A stretch of DNA of 19,129 nt from an uncultured Varibaculum sp. (GCA_947253735.1 CAMYAU010000016.1:1-19129), one strand, 5' to 3'; counted from the stretch's first letter, positions 7,187 through 15,159 are shown. The notes: a model not told the origin generated them from the sequence alone. Program-made: numbers and translations.

Positions 7187-8728
7187 ATGCCAGATCTTAG
7201 CGAAAAGCAGTTGCAGGCGCTGAAAAGTGAAGTAACCTCTTTGAAGGGAAAAAATAAGCGTCTTTCCGCTGCCTTGGGAGCTGCTCGCGAACAAGTAGTT
7301 GCGATGCACCAGCAGCTGACAGATTTGGCTAAGCCGCCTGCGACAGTGGCCGTAATTGCGCAAAGCCCCCAAAAACCTGGTCAGGTGCGGGTGTTTTTAA
7401 ATGGGAAACCGATGCTGCTTCAGGTACATCCCGATCTTAAAGATCAGCAGTTACGGGTAGGGTTAGAAGTTCTGGTCAATGAAGAATTGGTAGTTTCTAA
7501 GATTCTTTCCTATCCGCACACCGGCACCTTAGTGCAAGTCGGAGAAGTGATGCCGTGTGGCCGAGCCCTGGTACGCCTTTCAAATACCGACAGTGAAATC
7601 GTGTCCCTAGCTGACCCTCTAATCGGAAAAATCGAGGTGGGGGACTCGTTGCTGCTGGAAGGCCGCAGTGGAATCGCGGTGCAAAAGGTACAAAGGGGAG
7701 AGGTAGAACAATTACTGGCTCCCCAAGTCCCTAATGTTTCCTATAAACAAATCGGGGGATTGAAAAAGCAGATTGAAACCATTCGGGACGCGGTTGAACT
7801 TCCCTTTATTCATCCTGAACTTTATCGACGCTATGGTTTGAGCGCTCCGAAAGGGATTTTGCTTTATGGTCCGCCCGGATGCGGGAAAACTCTGATAGCC
7901 AAGGCAGTCGCCACTTCTTTAGGAGCTAACGCCCACGGGAAATCTTCCTACTTTTTGTCGATTAAAGGCCCGGAACTGCTCTCAAAGTTTGTGGGAGAAA
8001 CCGAGCGGCAGATTCGAGCAATTTTTTCGCGGGCGCGCCAACTGGCCAGTACCGAACACCCGGTAGTGGTGTTCTTTGACGAGATGGAAGCGCTGTTCCG
8101 CACCCGAGGATCCGGTATTTCCTCCGATGTCGAAACCATGATTGTTCCCCAGCTGCTTTCCGAGATAGATGGGGTAGAAACCCTATCTAATGTGATTGTG
8201 ATTGGGGCTTCTAACCGCGAAGACATGATTGATCCGGCGGTGCTGCGTCCGGGGCGTCTGGATGTGCGAGTGCGCATTGAGCGACCTAACTTGGAAGAAG
8301 CGGGTCAAATCTTTGATATCCATCTAGGGCAAAACGTACCGGTGGAAGCGGGGGGCGGAACTTCGCCAGGGCAAAGCCGTGAAAAGCTGCGAAAAAAACT
8401 AGTGACGTTGTTGGCAGAAGAATCTACCCGCACCCAGATATATGAAGTTGCCTATGAGAACGGTAAACGGGAAATTATCTATGCGAATTCGCTGCTTTCA
8501 GGGGCGATGATTGCCTCTATTGTGGAACGGGCAAAGAAAGCCGCCATTAAAGATTCGCTGCAGGATCCGGCAAAAATAAATGGTTTAAGTTGGAAGCACG
8601 TGGAAAATGCTGCTGAGGAAGAAATTCGCGAAACTGCAGCTTTGGGGGCTTCTATAGATCCGGGAGAGTGGGCGCGGACTCTGGGGGTCAGGGGCGCGCG
8701 GATTATCGATGTGCGTAGCCTGCAATAG
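7187..8728 (+). CDS. arc: Pup-dependent AAA+ unfoldase ARC/Mpa, lacking the proteasome-docking tail
   Basis: A hexameric ATPase that recognises Pup and unfolds pupylated proteins. In order: an N-terminal coiled coil of about residues 3-48 that in homologues binds Pup, a tandem OB region to about 190, then the AAA+ module with Walker A GPPGCGKT at 228-235, Walker B VVVFFDEME with D298-E299, and IGASNRED and LRPGRLD as the sensor-1 and arginine-finger region. It has 513 residues, shorter than mycobacterial Mpa. The protein ends RIIDVRSLQ, directly after the conserved last strand, so the extra tail ending GQYL that docks Mpa on the 20S core is missing. AAGGAC precedes ATG 7187. dop follows after 8 bases. 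Confidence 0.95.
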   Translation: MPDLSEKQLQALKSEVTSLKGKNKRLSAALGAAREQVVAMHQQLTDLAKPPATVAVIAQSPQKPGQVRVFLNGKPMLLQVHPDLKDQQLRVGLEVLVNEELVVSKILSYPHTGTLVQVGEVMPCGRALVRLSNTDSEIVSLADPLIGKIEVGDSLLLEGRSGIAVQKVQRGEVEQLLAPQVPNVSYKQIGGLKKQIETIRDAVELPFIHPELYRRYGLSAPKGILLYGPPGCGKTLIAKAVATSLGANAHGKSSYFLSIKGPELLSKFVGETERQIRAIFSRARQLASTEHPVVVFFDEMEALFRTRGSGISSDVETMIVPQLLSEIDGVETLSNVIVIGASNREDMIDPAVLRPGRLDVRVRIERPNLEEAGQIFDIHLGQNVPVEAGGGTSPGQSREKLRKKLVTLLAEESTRTQIYEVAYENGKREIIYANSLLSGAMIASIVERAKKAAIKDSLQDPAKINGLSWKHVENAAEEEIRETAALGASIDPGEWARTLGVRGARIIDVRSLQ

Positions 8729-8736
8729 GAGGAACC

Positions 8737-10338
8737 GTGAACGAAAGCGCCATTAATCGACCGCTGGGAACCGAAACCGAGTTCGGGATTATCCAAGTAG
8801 GAAATGTCTACGCTAACCCGGTGGCCCTTTCCACCCAAGTGGTGGCAGCCTATCGAGACCATTCCCGGCCTTGGGAGGCAGTAACTTGGGATTATGAGGG
8901 TGAAAATCCCTTGCAAGATATGCGAGGATTTTCGCTTAATCCCCGGGAGGCCGACCCTTCACAGCTCACCAATAATCCCGAGCAGATGGCGCCTTCCGGC
9001 CCGGGAGTACAAGCGGTTGCGCGCCCTAGTGCCCAAGAAGCCGCGATGCCTAAGCCAAGTGCCTGTGTACTGACGAATGGCGCGCGCCTGTATGTAGATC
9101 ATGCCCACCCGGAATATTCTTCTCCGGAAACTCTGGGTCCCAAGCAAGGGGCACTCTATGATGCGGCGGGAGATCTGATTGCCCGCCGCGCCATGGAGCT
9201 GGCAGCAGCAAATGGTAACCAGATTGAACTTTTTAAAAACAATGTGGATGGGAAAGGCGCGGCCTACGGCAGTCATGAAAACTATTTACTACGCCGCGAC
9301 TTGGATTTTTTCGATCTCGCCCAAAATCTGATTCCCTTCCTAGTCACCCGCCCACTTATTTGCGGAGCCGGACGCGTAGGTATTGGACAACGTTCTGAAA
9401 AAGCAGGTTTCCAGATTTCCCAACGCGCTGACTATGTGGAAAACGATATTGGGCTAGAAACTACTTTTAACCGGCCGATAGTTAATACCCGCGATGAACC
9501 CCATGCGGATGCTAACCGGTGGCGGCGACTTCATGTTATTGGTGGGGACGCTAATCGTTTCCAATACTCGACTTACCTGCGTTTAGGCTCTACTGCTGCC
9601 GTGCTGTGGCTCCTAGAAAACTCTGATTGTCCCCAGGTAAAACAGCTGGAAGAACTACGGATTACTTCTGATCCAGTAGAGGAAACCTGGGCGGTATCGC
9701 ACGATCTTTCGTTAACTCACCGCCTTGAAACTGTATCGGGACCGCTGAGCGCCCTCCAGATTCAAAACGTCATCCGATCCGCTATCGCCGAGGCCTTAGA
9801 AGAACGCGGCGGGGCAGACGATGCTACCGCCGAGCTGCTTAAAGACTGGCAGCAAGTCCTAGATTCTTTGGCCACTGACCGTGAGTTGGCCGCCCGCCGG
9901 GTGGAATGGGTAGGTAAATATCAACTTTTAGCCCGAATGCGGCAGCGTTTAGGCTGCGATTGGAACCACCCCAAAATTCAGGCGCTAGATTTGCAGTGGG
10001 CGGCGCTGCGGCCAGGAATATTCGAAAATCTTTGTGCCGCTGGAATGGTGGAGCAACTGTTTTCAGCGGAGGAAGTCTCGCAAGCGGTTTCCCTGCCTCC
10101 TCGTGGAGGGAGATCCTGGGTGCGGGGGATGGCAGTAGCGAACCTGCCAGAAGTTAAGAAAGGGTCTTGGCAGTCGCTACTCCTAGATTTAGGAGGGGAG
10201 CAGCTTTTACGCTTCAGTTTAGGGGATCCGGCTCGCCCTGCCTCCGCAGCCGAAGCGCGCGCCCTCGAAAATGGGGACGCGACTGCTTTTGCCCGTGCCC
10301 TTGGCGGAGAAAAGGAAAAACCGGCAGAAAAATTTTAG
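8737..10338 (+). CDS. dop: Pup deamidase/depupylase Dop
   Basis: A 533-residue carboxylate-amine-ligase-fold enzyme that removes Pup from substrates and, where Pup ends in Gln, deamidates it. The ATP/Mg loop is GTETEFG at 11-17. The catalytic aspartate is D121 in LTNGARLYVDHAHPEY. YGSHENYLLRR, QRADYVENDIGLETT, RPIVNTRDEPHAD and LHVIGGDAN are family blocks shared with PafA, while DYEGENPLQDMRGF at 52-65 and HAHPEYSSPE mark it as Dop. The segment between RGF and LTNG, residues 66-111, is the flexible Dop-loop and looks about twice as long as I recall for M. tuberculosis Dop. GTG 8737 follows AGGAGG by 4 bases. As Pup here ends in Glu, its main task is probably depupylation. Confidence 0.95.
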   Translation: MNESAINRPLGTETEFGIIQVGNVYANPVALSTQVVAAYRDHSRPWEAVTWDYEGENPLQDMRGFSLNPREADPSQLTNNPEQMAPSGPGVQAVARPSAQEAAMPKPSACVLTNGARLYVDHAHPEYSSPETLGPKQGALYDAAGDLIARRAMELAAANGNQIELFKNNVDGKGAAYGSHENYLLRRDLDFFDLAQNLIPFLVTRPLICGAGRVGIGQRSEKAGFQISQRADYVENDIGLETTFNRPIVNTRDEPHADANRWRRLHVIGGDANRFQYSTYLRLGSTAAVLWLLENSDCPQVKQLEELRITSDPVEETWAVSHDLSLTHRLETVSGPLSALQIQNVIRSAIAEALEERGGADDATAELLKDWQQVLDSLATDRELAARRVEWVGKYQLLARMRQRLGCDWNHPKIQALDLQWAALRPGIFENLCAAGMVEQLFSAEEVSQAVSLPPRGGRSWVRGMAVANLPEVKKGSWQSLLLDLGGEQLLRFSLGDPARPASAAEARALENGDATAFARALGGEKEKPAEKF

Positions 10339-10365
10339 GCTTAACCCAAGTAGGAGGAAATAACC

Positions 10366-10548
10366 TTGGTACAGGAACAAATAAACGCTCCCGGCGGGAA
10401 AAATAACCATATTGACGAGGGGGTAGAAGCTGCGCAGGCACAAATCAATGCGCCCGCAATTGACGCCCTATTAGAGCAGATAGATACGGTAATGGAAACT
10501 GATGCGCAAGCCTTTGTGGAAGGTTTCGTACAAAAAGGTGGGGAGTAA
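10366..10548 (+). CDS. pup: prokaryotic ubiquitin-like protein Pup, ending in Gly-Gly-Glu
   Basis: A 60-residue, probably disordered modifier that is attached through its C-terminal Glu side chain to lysines of target proteins. The conserved C-terminal half is clear: ALLEQIDTVMETDAQAFVEG followed by FVQKGGE. It ends GGE, so it is ready for PafA without deamidation. The N-terminal part lacks the poly-Gly/Asp region of mycobacterial Pup, and the pentapeptide QINAP occurs twice (residues 6-10 and 27-31 approximately). Only two lysines are present (K12 and K57). The start is TTG 10366, 8 bases after AGGAGG (10352-10357). pafA starts 3 bases after its stop, which suggests translational coupling. 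Missing from many automatic annotations because of its size. Confidence 0.93.
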   Translation: MVQEQINAPGGKNNHIDEGVEAAQAQINAPAIDALLEQIDTVMETDAQAFVEGFVQKGGE

Positions 10549-10551
10549 TCC

Positions 10552-11934
10552 TTGCGTAGGATTTTCGGGATCGAAACCGAGTACGGGATAACCTGCGCCA
10601 CGCCAGGAGGCAGGCAGCCCCTGGATGCAGAGCAGGCTGCTCGCCGCCTCTTTATGCCGGTAGTCAATCGCCATCGCTCTTCCAATGTGTTTTTAGGTAA
10701 CGGGGGACGGCTCTACCTGGATGTAGGGTCGCATCCCGAATACGCTACTGCCGAATGCGACTATTTAGCGGATTTATTGGCTCAAGACGTTGCGGGGCAA
10801 GAGATTTTTTCCGATCTGGTAGCCGCCACTAATCAGCAACTGCACGCTGACGGAATCAACGGACAGATTCACCTTTTTAAGAACAACCGTGACTCCCAGG
10901 GCAATTCGTGCGGCTGCCACGAAAACTATCTTTTGCATCGCTCCGCAGATTTTATGGGAATGGCTGACGCGCTGATTACCTTCTTTATTACCCGGCAAAT
11001 CCTGGTGGGAGCGGGGATGGTAGATGAAGAGGGCGGCTATCATTTTTCCCAACGTGCCGACAAAATGTATGACCCGATTTCGGCGGCCACTACCCGGGCG
11101 CGTCCTATCATTAATACTCGCGACGAACCGCTGGCAGATTCCAGTCAGTATCGTCGCATGCACGTGATCGTGGGTGATTCCAATATTTGTGAAGCCACCA
11201 CCGCCTTAAAAGTGGGGATGACCATCGCGCTTTTGGATGCCATTGATTGTTCGCTAAATCTAGCCGATCTGGCTATCGCTGATCCTATGAACGCGATTCG
11301 TGAAATCAATGCGGATCTAAGTGGACGGGCGCCGCTAAAACTGAAGGCAGGCGGATACCTGGATGCGGTTGAAATTCAAAAACGCATCTTGAATCGGGTG
11401 GTGAATACTTTAAGTGATGCGAGAGAGCTGGAGGCTACTCGGGAGCGGGTAAGGGTTGGCGATTTTGATCCTCTGGAACTTTGGGGGAGGACATTAAAGT
11501 GTTTCGAGGACGAAGACTTCCGGGCGGTGCAAACCGAGATCGATTGGGTGATTAAGCAGAATCTTTTAGAACAAAGCGCAAACCGCCACCAAGTTCCCTT
11601 ACAATCACCGCTAATAGCGCGGTTAGATTTGGCTTACCATGACATTACTGCCGCTGGTCTAGCCCCGGCGCTGACTAAAGCAGGGCTAATGCGTCAGTTG
11701 CTTACAGAGGAAAAAATTGAGTCCGCAAAAACCTATCCTCCCCGCACTACCAGAGCAAATATCCGGGGCATGATTTTGCGTGAAGCGGAGCGGCTGCGGC
11801 GAGATGTTTCTGTAGACTGGATACACGTACGCATTGATGAATCAAAATTGCCGACAGTGATGCTAGGAGATCCATTTGCCTCTGAAGGCGAAATCCTAGA
11901 TAAATTACTAGCAGAGTTGCAAGAGAGGTCGTGA
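10552..11934 (+). CDS. pafA: Pup-protein ligase PafA
   Basis: A 460-residue ligase that phosphorylates the C-terminal Glu of Pup with ATP and joins it to substrate lysines. GIETEYG at 6-12 supplies the metal/ATP glutamates (E8, E10). D57 in GRLYLDVGSHPEYATAEC is the catalytic aspartate. HLFKNNRDSQGNSCGCHENY, SQRADKMYDPISAATTRARP, IINTRDEPLADSSQYRR and HVIVGDSN are diagnostic blocks. NSCGCHENY has Cys where many homologues have Tyr, which is probably neutral. The start is TTG 10552, with GGGGAG inside the end of pup as its ribosome binding site. No proteasome subunit genes lie between pup and pafA; the gap is 3 bases. Confidence 0.95.
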   Translation: MRRIFGIETEYGITCATPGGRQPLDAEQAARRLFMPVVNRHRSSNVFLGNGGRLYLDVGSHPEYATAECDYLADLLAQDVAGQEIFSDLVAATNQQLHADGINGQIHLFKNNRDSQGNSCGCHENYLLHRSADFMGMADALITFFITRQILVGAGMVDEEGGYHFSQRADKMYDPISAATTRARPIINTRDEPLADSSQYRRMHVIVGDSNICEATTALKVGMTIALLDAIDCSLNLADLAIADPMNAIREINADLSGRAPLKLKAGGYLDAVEIQKRILNRVVNTLSDARELEATRERVRVGDFDPLELWGRTLKCFEDEDFRAVQTEIDWVIKQNLLEQSANRHQVPLQSPLIARLDLAYHDITAAGLAPALTKAGLMRQLLTEEKIESAKTYPPRTTRANIRGMILREAERLRRDVSVDWIHVRIDESKLPTVMLGDPFASEGEILDKLLAELQERS

Positions 11935-11939
11935 ACTAG

Positions 11940-12983
11940 ATGGACGCTAACGCGGGAATTCACGGCAACGATATGCAAAAATCTGTTCCCACCACCCATC
12001 CTCAGCTGCAAAAAGAGTCTCGTGGAAACAATCGGGGAGTAACTGACGAATTGAAGCGGTACTTTCCCCCGCGCAAAGTAGCAGTTCCTGCGAAGAAACG
12101 TTCTGTCCCTTTCCATATTTTGCGGTGGTGGCCGGCCTTAGCAGCCGTGGTCGCTGTGGCTGCCGCAGTAGTTTTAGGGTTTTATTTATGGCAAGCCGGC
12201 CGTACGCAGGAAATAAACGGGTTATCTACCCAGGTGAAAGTGAGTGGTCAACTGGGAGAACAACCGGTAGTGCAGTTTCAAGGGCGGCTGCCTTTTACTT
12301 TGCCTAATTCGCGGGTGGCTATTCGTGGTCTGGGACCGCAGGTACAGGAAAATCAAGATGTACGGGTAATGGTGAGCGTTTACCAGGGTGAAACTGGACA
12401 GCTGGTTTCCCAGGGAGGGAAACCGCAACTATTTGCAGGTAAAGCCAATGCTCATACTTTGCCGGGTGGATTATTGCCGGAAGTTATCGGTAGGAACGAG
12501 GGATCGCGCCTGATTGTGCATCGCCCCGCTACCGCTAGTGACGGAAAAACATCCATGGAAGTTGACGTTATTGATGTTCTCCCTACTGCGGTTTATAAGT
12601 CTCAATTGCAGATTCCGGAAGCGGCGGGGGTAAATTTCACCTTCCCCGGGGGACTGCCCCACTTTGAGTCAGCTACAGAAACCAAGCCCCAGGAGGCCGC
12701 TACTTTCGTGCTGGTGCCGGGTAAAGGGGAACAGTTAGACCCGCGTAAGAAGATCTTGGTCCAGTACGGGGTATGGGAACTGGACTCGGGTAAGAAACGT
12801 GCCTACACCTGGGGTAATGCTGGTCCGCAGGCGATTGTGGGGGGAAGTACTTTCCAGTCTTTGTCCCAACAGCTAACTGCTTTGCGTGCCAACTCGCGAA
12901 TTTTGGCGATTATTCCCGCTGATCAAGCCACTGGTGATAGTGCCTTAGTGGTAGTTATGGATGTATTGGCCTGCGCGAAATAA
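11940..12983 (+). CDS. membrane-anchored FKBP-like protein, probably catalytically degenerate
   Basis: A 347-residue protein with a polar N-terminus (1-60), one membrane helix at about 63-84 (WWPALAAVVAVAAAVVLGFY) and an extracytoplasmic part. Two repeats look like FKBP-type peptidyl-prolyl isomerase modules. The first, about 95-215, contains QFQGRLPFT, the flap-like LPGGLLPEVIGRNEGSRLIV and a final MEVDVIDVL strand. The second, about 220-345, contains KILVQYGVWELDSGKK and ends in VVVMDVLACAK. In both, several active-site aromatics expected of FKBPs seem absent, so it may bind rather than isomerise. In Streptomyces an FKBP-like gene also follows pafA, which supports the family call. ATG 11940 is 5 bases after the pafA stop, so it is probably cotranscribed. 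Confidence 0.7.
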   Translation: MDANAGIHGNDMQKSVPTTHPQLQKESRGNNRGVTDELKRYFPPRKVAVPAKKRSVPFHILRWWPALAAVVAVAAAVVLGFYLWQAGRTQEINGLSTQVKVSGQLGEQPVVQFQGRLPFTLPNSRVAIRGLGPQVQENQDVRVMVSVYQGETGQLVSQGGKPQLFAGKANAHTLPGGLLPEVIGRNEGSRLIVHRPATASDGKTSMEVDVIDVLPTAVYKSQLQIPEAAGVNFTFPGGLPHFESATETKPQEAATFVLVPGKGEQLDPRKKILVQYGVWELDSGKKRAYTWGNAGPQAIVGGSTFQSLSQQLTALRANSRILAIIPADQATGDSALVVVMDVLACAK

Positions 12984-13032
12984 GGTAGCGGTAATCGAGG
13001 TATCCCCGGGATTTACCCCTGCTTGCCAGTCC

Positions 13033-13071
13033 GCTAGGCGACAGCTGGAATCGCCTTAGGCTGTAGTTTTC
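13033..13071 (+). terminator. possible terminator at the end of the Pup operon
   Basis: GCTAGGCGA (13033-13041) pairs with TCGCCTTAGGC (13051-13061) with one bulged T and a 9-base loop, followed by TGTAGTTTTCT. This is an imperfect intrinsic terminator in the 124-base gap before hisF. TACACT at 13072-13077 could be a -10 for hisF, but no matching -35 is seen. Confidence 0.35.
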
Positions 13072-13107
13072 TACACTGAAGATATTGAACCTATTGAGGA
13101 GAGTTAA

Positions 13108-13878
13108 ATGACAGTAGCGATCAGGGTGATTCCTTGCCTAGATGTTGATCAAGGGCGGGTAGTCAAGGGCATTAATTTCCAGAACCTGCGAGATGCGGGA
13201 GACCCAGTGGAATTGGCGGAACGCTACAGTGATGAAGGTGCAGATGAAATAACTTTCCTGGATGTGTCAGCCTCTAAAGAGGGGCGCGCCACCATGGTGC
13301 AAACTGTGCAGCGCTGCGCCGAGCAAGTATTTGTGCCGCTTACCGTGGGCGGGGGTGTGCGCTCGGTGGGGGACGTAGAGCAGCTTCTGGGAGCAGGTGC
13401 CGATAAGGTGGGGGTTAATACTGCGGCTATCGCCAACCCGGAACTAATCGATCAGATAGCTAAGCGTTTCGGTAATCAAGTGTTGGTGATCTCGGTCGAT
13501 GCTCGCCGCTGCCCGGCGGGAGTAGAAACTGCTAGCGGATTTGAACTTACTACCCATGGGGGCACTCGCTCTACCGGTATTGATGCTCTTCAATGGTGCT
13601 CTGAGATTACTTCCCGGGGTGCCGGCGAGATTCTGTTGAACTCTATGGATGCTGATGGAGTGAAAACTGGCTTTGACCTGGAAATGCTAGGACAGGTGCG
13701 CTCGCGGGTATCCGTGCCTTTGATTGCCTCTGGGGGAGCGGGGAAAGTTGAACATTTTGTGCAGGCAGTCCAGGCCGGGGCCGATGCGGTGTTAGCGGCC
13801 AGTGTTTTCCATTTTGGAGAGGTCGAGATTTCGGCGGTGAAAGCAGGACTCAAGGAAGCGGGATTTGAAGTTCGATGA
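13108..13878 (+). CDS. hisF: imidazole glycerol phosphate synthase, cyclase subunit HisF
   Basis: A 256-residue TIM barrel that, with the glutaminase HisH, turns PRFAR and ammonia into imidazole glycerol phosphate and AICAR. RVIPCLDVDQGRVVKGINF carries the catalytic D12 and SVDARR the catalytic D131. PLTVGGGVRS and PLIASGGAGK are the two phosphate-binding loops, and the LLNSMDADGVKTGFD block is specific to HisF. ATG 13108 is preceded by GAGGAG at 7 bases. It overlaps hisI by 4 bases (ATGA). hisH and hisA are not in the window, so the partner must be encoded elsewhere or the pathway is incomplete. Confidence 0.95.
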   Translation: MTVAIRVIPCLDVDQGRVVKGINFQNLRDAGDPVELAERYSDEGADEITFLDVSASKEGRATMVQTVQRCAEQVFVPLTVGGGVRSVGDVEQLLGAGADKVGVNTAAIANPELIDQIAKRFGNQVLVISVDARRCPAGVETASGFELTTHGGTRSTGIDALQWCSEITSRGAGEILLNSMDADGVKTGFDLEMLGQVRSRVSVPLIASGGAGKVEHFVQAVQAGADAVLAASVFHFGEVEISAVKAGLKEAGFEVR

Positions 13879-14252
13879 GTAAAAAAACTTTAGATCCGCA
13901 GGTTGCTAGCCGTTTAAAGCGAGATGAGGCGGGTCTAGTGTGTGCAGTGATCCAGGATTGGCAAAGCGGGCAAGTCTTAATGGTCGGGTATATGAATGAC
14001 GAAGCCCTGCGACGCACGCTAAGTACCGGTCGGGTTACTTTTTGGTCGCGTTCGCGCCGCGAATATTGGCGTAAGGGTGATACTTCCGGGCATGCGCAAT
14101 ACGTTAAGCGGGTACAGATTGATTGCGACGGGGATGCTTTACTGCTCCAGGTGGATCAGGTGGGGGCGGCCTGTCACACCGGGGAGCGTAGCTGTTTTGA
14201 GGCTGGCGGGGAGCTGCCTGCCTGCGTCGGGCAACGCCCAGTTAACAACTAG
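13875..14252 (+). CDS. hisI: phosphoribosyl-AMP cyclohydrolase HisI
   Basis: A 125-residue, single-domain enzyme that opens the adenine ring of PR-AMP in histidine synthesis. FWSRSRREYWRKGDTSGH is the substrate-binding block. QIDCDGDALL provides the Mg-binding acidic residues D83, D85 and D87 and zinc ligand C84; ACHTGERSCF provides C100 and C107, completing the zinc site. No HisE domain is fused, as is usual in actinobacteria. ATG 13875 overlaps the hisF stop, implying coupled translation. Confidence 0.94.
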   Translation: MSKKTLDPQVASRLKRDEAGLVCAVIQDWQSGQVLMVGYMNDEALRRTLSTGRVTFWSRSRREYWRKGDTSGHAQYVKRVQIDCDGDALLLQVDQVGAACHTGERSCFEAGGELPACVGQRPVNN

Positions 14253-14305
14253 AGTTTTTACTGAAGGTGACAAAAACATAATATGGTCTTGGAGGTGATG
14301 CTCAG

Positions 14306-15148
14306 ATGAATGCTCTGGAACGTCTGCTTGCTGGCGTGCGCCAAGAGGTGGCCCGGCGCGAATCTGAGGTCAGTCTTACCGAGATAAAAAAGATCGCGGA
14401 AAAACGCCCTCATCCGCAAGATGGACTCCGTGCTTTACGCAGCGAGGGCGCAGTTTCGGTAATTGCGGAAATAAAACGAGCCACTCCCGGAAAAGGATTT
14501 TTGCGGGAACTATCCGATGTGGGCGCACTGGCGCGAGCTTATGAGGCAGGGGGAGCCGCGGTTATCTCGGTTTCCACCGAAAAGAACTTTTTTTGTGGAT
14601 CTATCGAAGATTTACGACAAGTGCGTGCGGCAGTAGAGGTGCCGGTGCTTTATAAAGACTTTGTAATCACCCCCTACCAGGTACATGAAGCCAGAGCGCT
14701 AGGTGCTGACCTAATCCTAATTCTGCAAACTTCAGCGGAACCGCTGGTAGTAACTTCTCTAGTGGAGCGGGCACACTCTTTAGGTTTGACCGCAATTGTT
14801 GAAGTACATTCACGGCTAGAAGCTTTTCACGCCTTAGAAGCGGGAGCCAGAGTGATTGGGGTGAATGCTCAAGATCTGCGCACTCTAGATTTCAATATGG
14901 ATACCTTTGCACAAATCGTAGACGTGATTCCCGAACAGGTGGTGGCAGTGGCTGAATCAGGGGTGGCTGGCCCACATGATGTATTTACTTACGCCCAACA
15001 AGGCGCGGATGCAGTTCTGATCGGTTCGGCCTTGGTACAGTCAAATGATCCGCAATCGTTGGTGGCAGAAATGGTGGCGGCGGGAGCCCATCCAGCTTTG
15101 GCGACTTCCCGTAAGTGCCGTATCAGCCGCGACAAGAAACACGACTAG
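14306..15148 (+). CDS. trpC: indole-3-glycerol phosphate synthase TrpC
   Basis: A 280-residue TIM-barrel enzyme that closes CdRP to indole-3-glycerol phosphate in tryptophan synthesis. Visible motifs: VIAEIKRATPGKGF with E55 and K57, SVSTEKNFFCGS, the catalytic lysine K117 in VLYKDFVITPYQVHEA, IVEVHS, GVNAQDLRTL, VAVAESGV and DAVLIGSALVQ. Some motifs deviate from the commonest form (ATPGKG for ASPSKG, GVNAQDL for GVNNRDL), but all catalytic positions look intact. GGAGGTGAT at 14291-14299 is a near-perfect ribosome binding site for ATG 14306. trpB and trpA, which usually follow trpC before lgt in related actinobacteria, are absent; lgt begins 11 bases after the stop. Confidence 0.93.
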   Translation: MNALERLLAGVRQEVARRESEVSLTEIKKIAEKRPHPQDGLRALRSEGAVSVIAEIKRATPGKGFLRELSDVGALARAYEAGGAAVISVSTEKNFFCGSIEDLRQVRAAVEVPVLYKDFVITPYQVHEARALGADLILILQTSAEPLVVTSLVERAHSLGLTAIVEVHSRLEAFHALEAGARVIGVNAQDLRTLDFNMDTFAQIVDVIPEQVVAVAESGVAGPHDVFTYAQQGADAVLIGSALVQSNDPQSLVAEMVAAGAHPALATSRKCRISRDKKHD

Positions 15149-15159
15149 AAAGTTATGGG

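Noticed and set aside
10546..10554. Possible remnant of prcB/prcA between pup and pafA
   Set aside because: Only 3 bases separate the two genes, so there is no room for any remnant.
10774..11163. Minus-strand open frame within pafA
   Set aside because: Shadow of the strongly conserved pafA frame.
8737..11934. Dop and PafA as a recent tandem duplication
   Set aside because: They are ancient paralogues with distinct diagnostic residues and lengths; each matches its own family.
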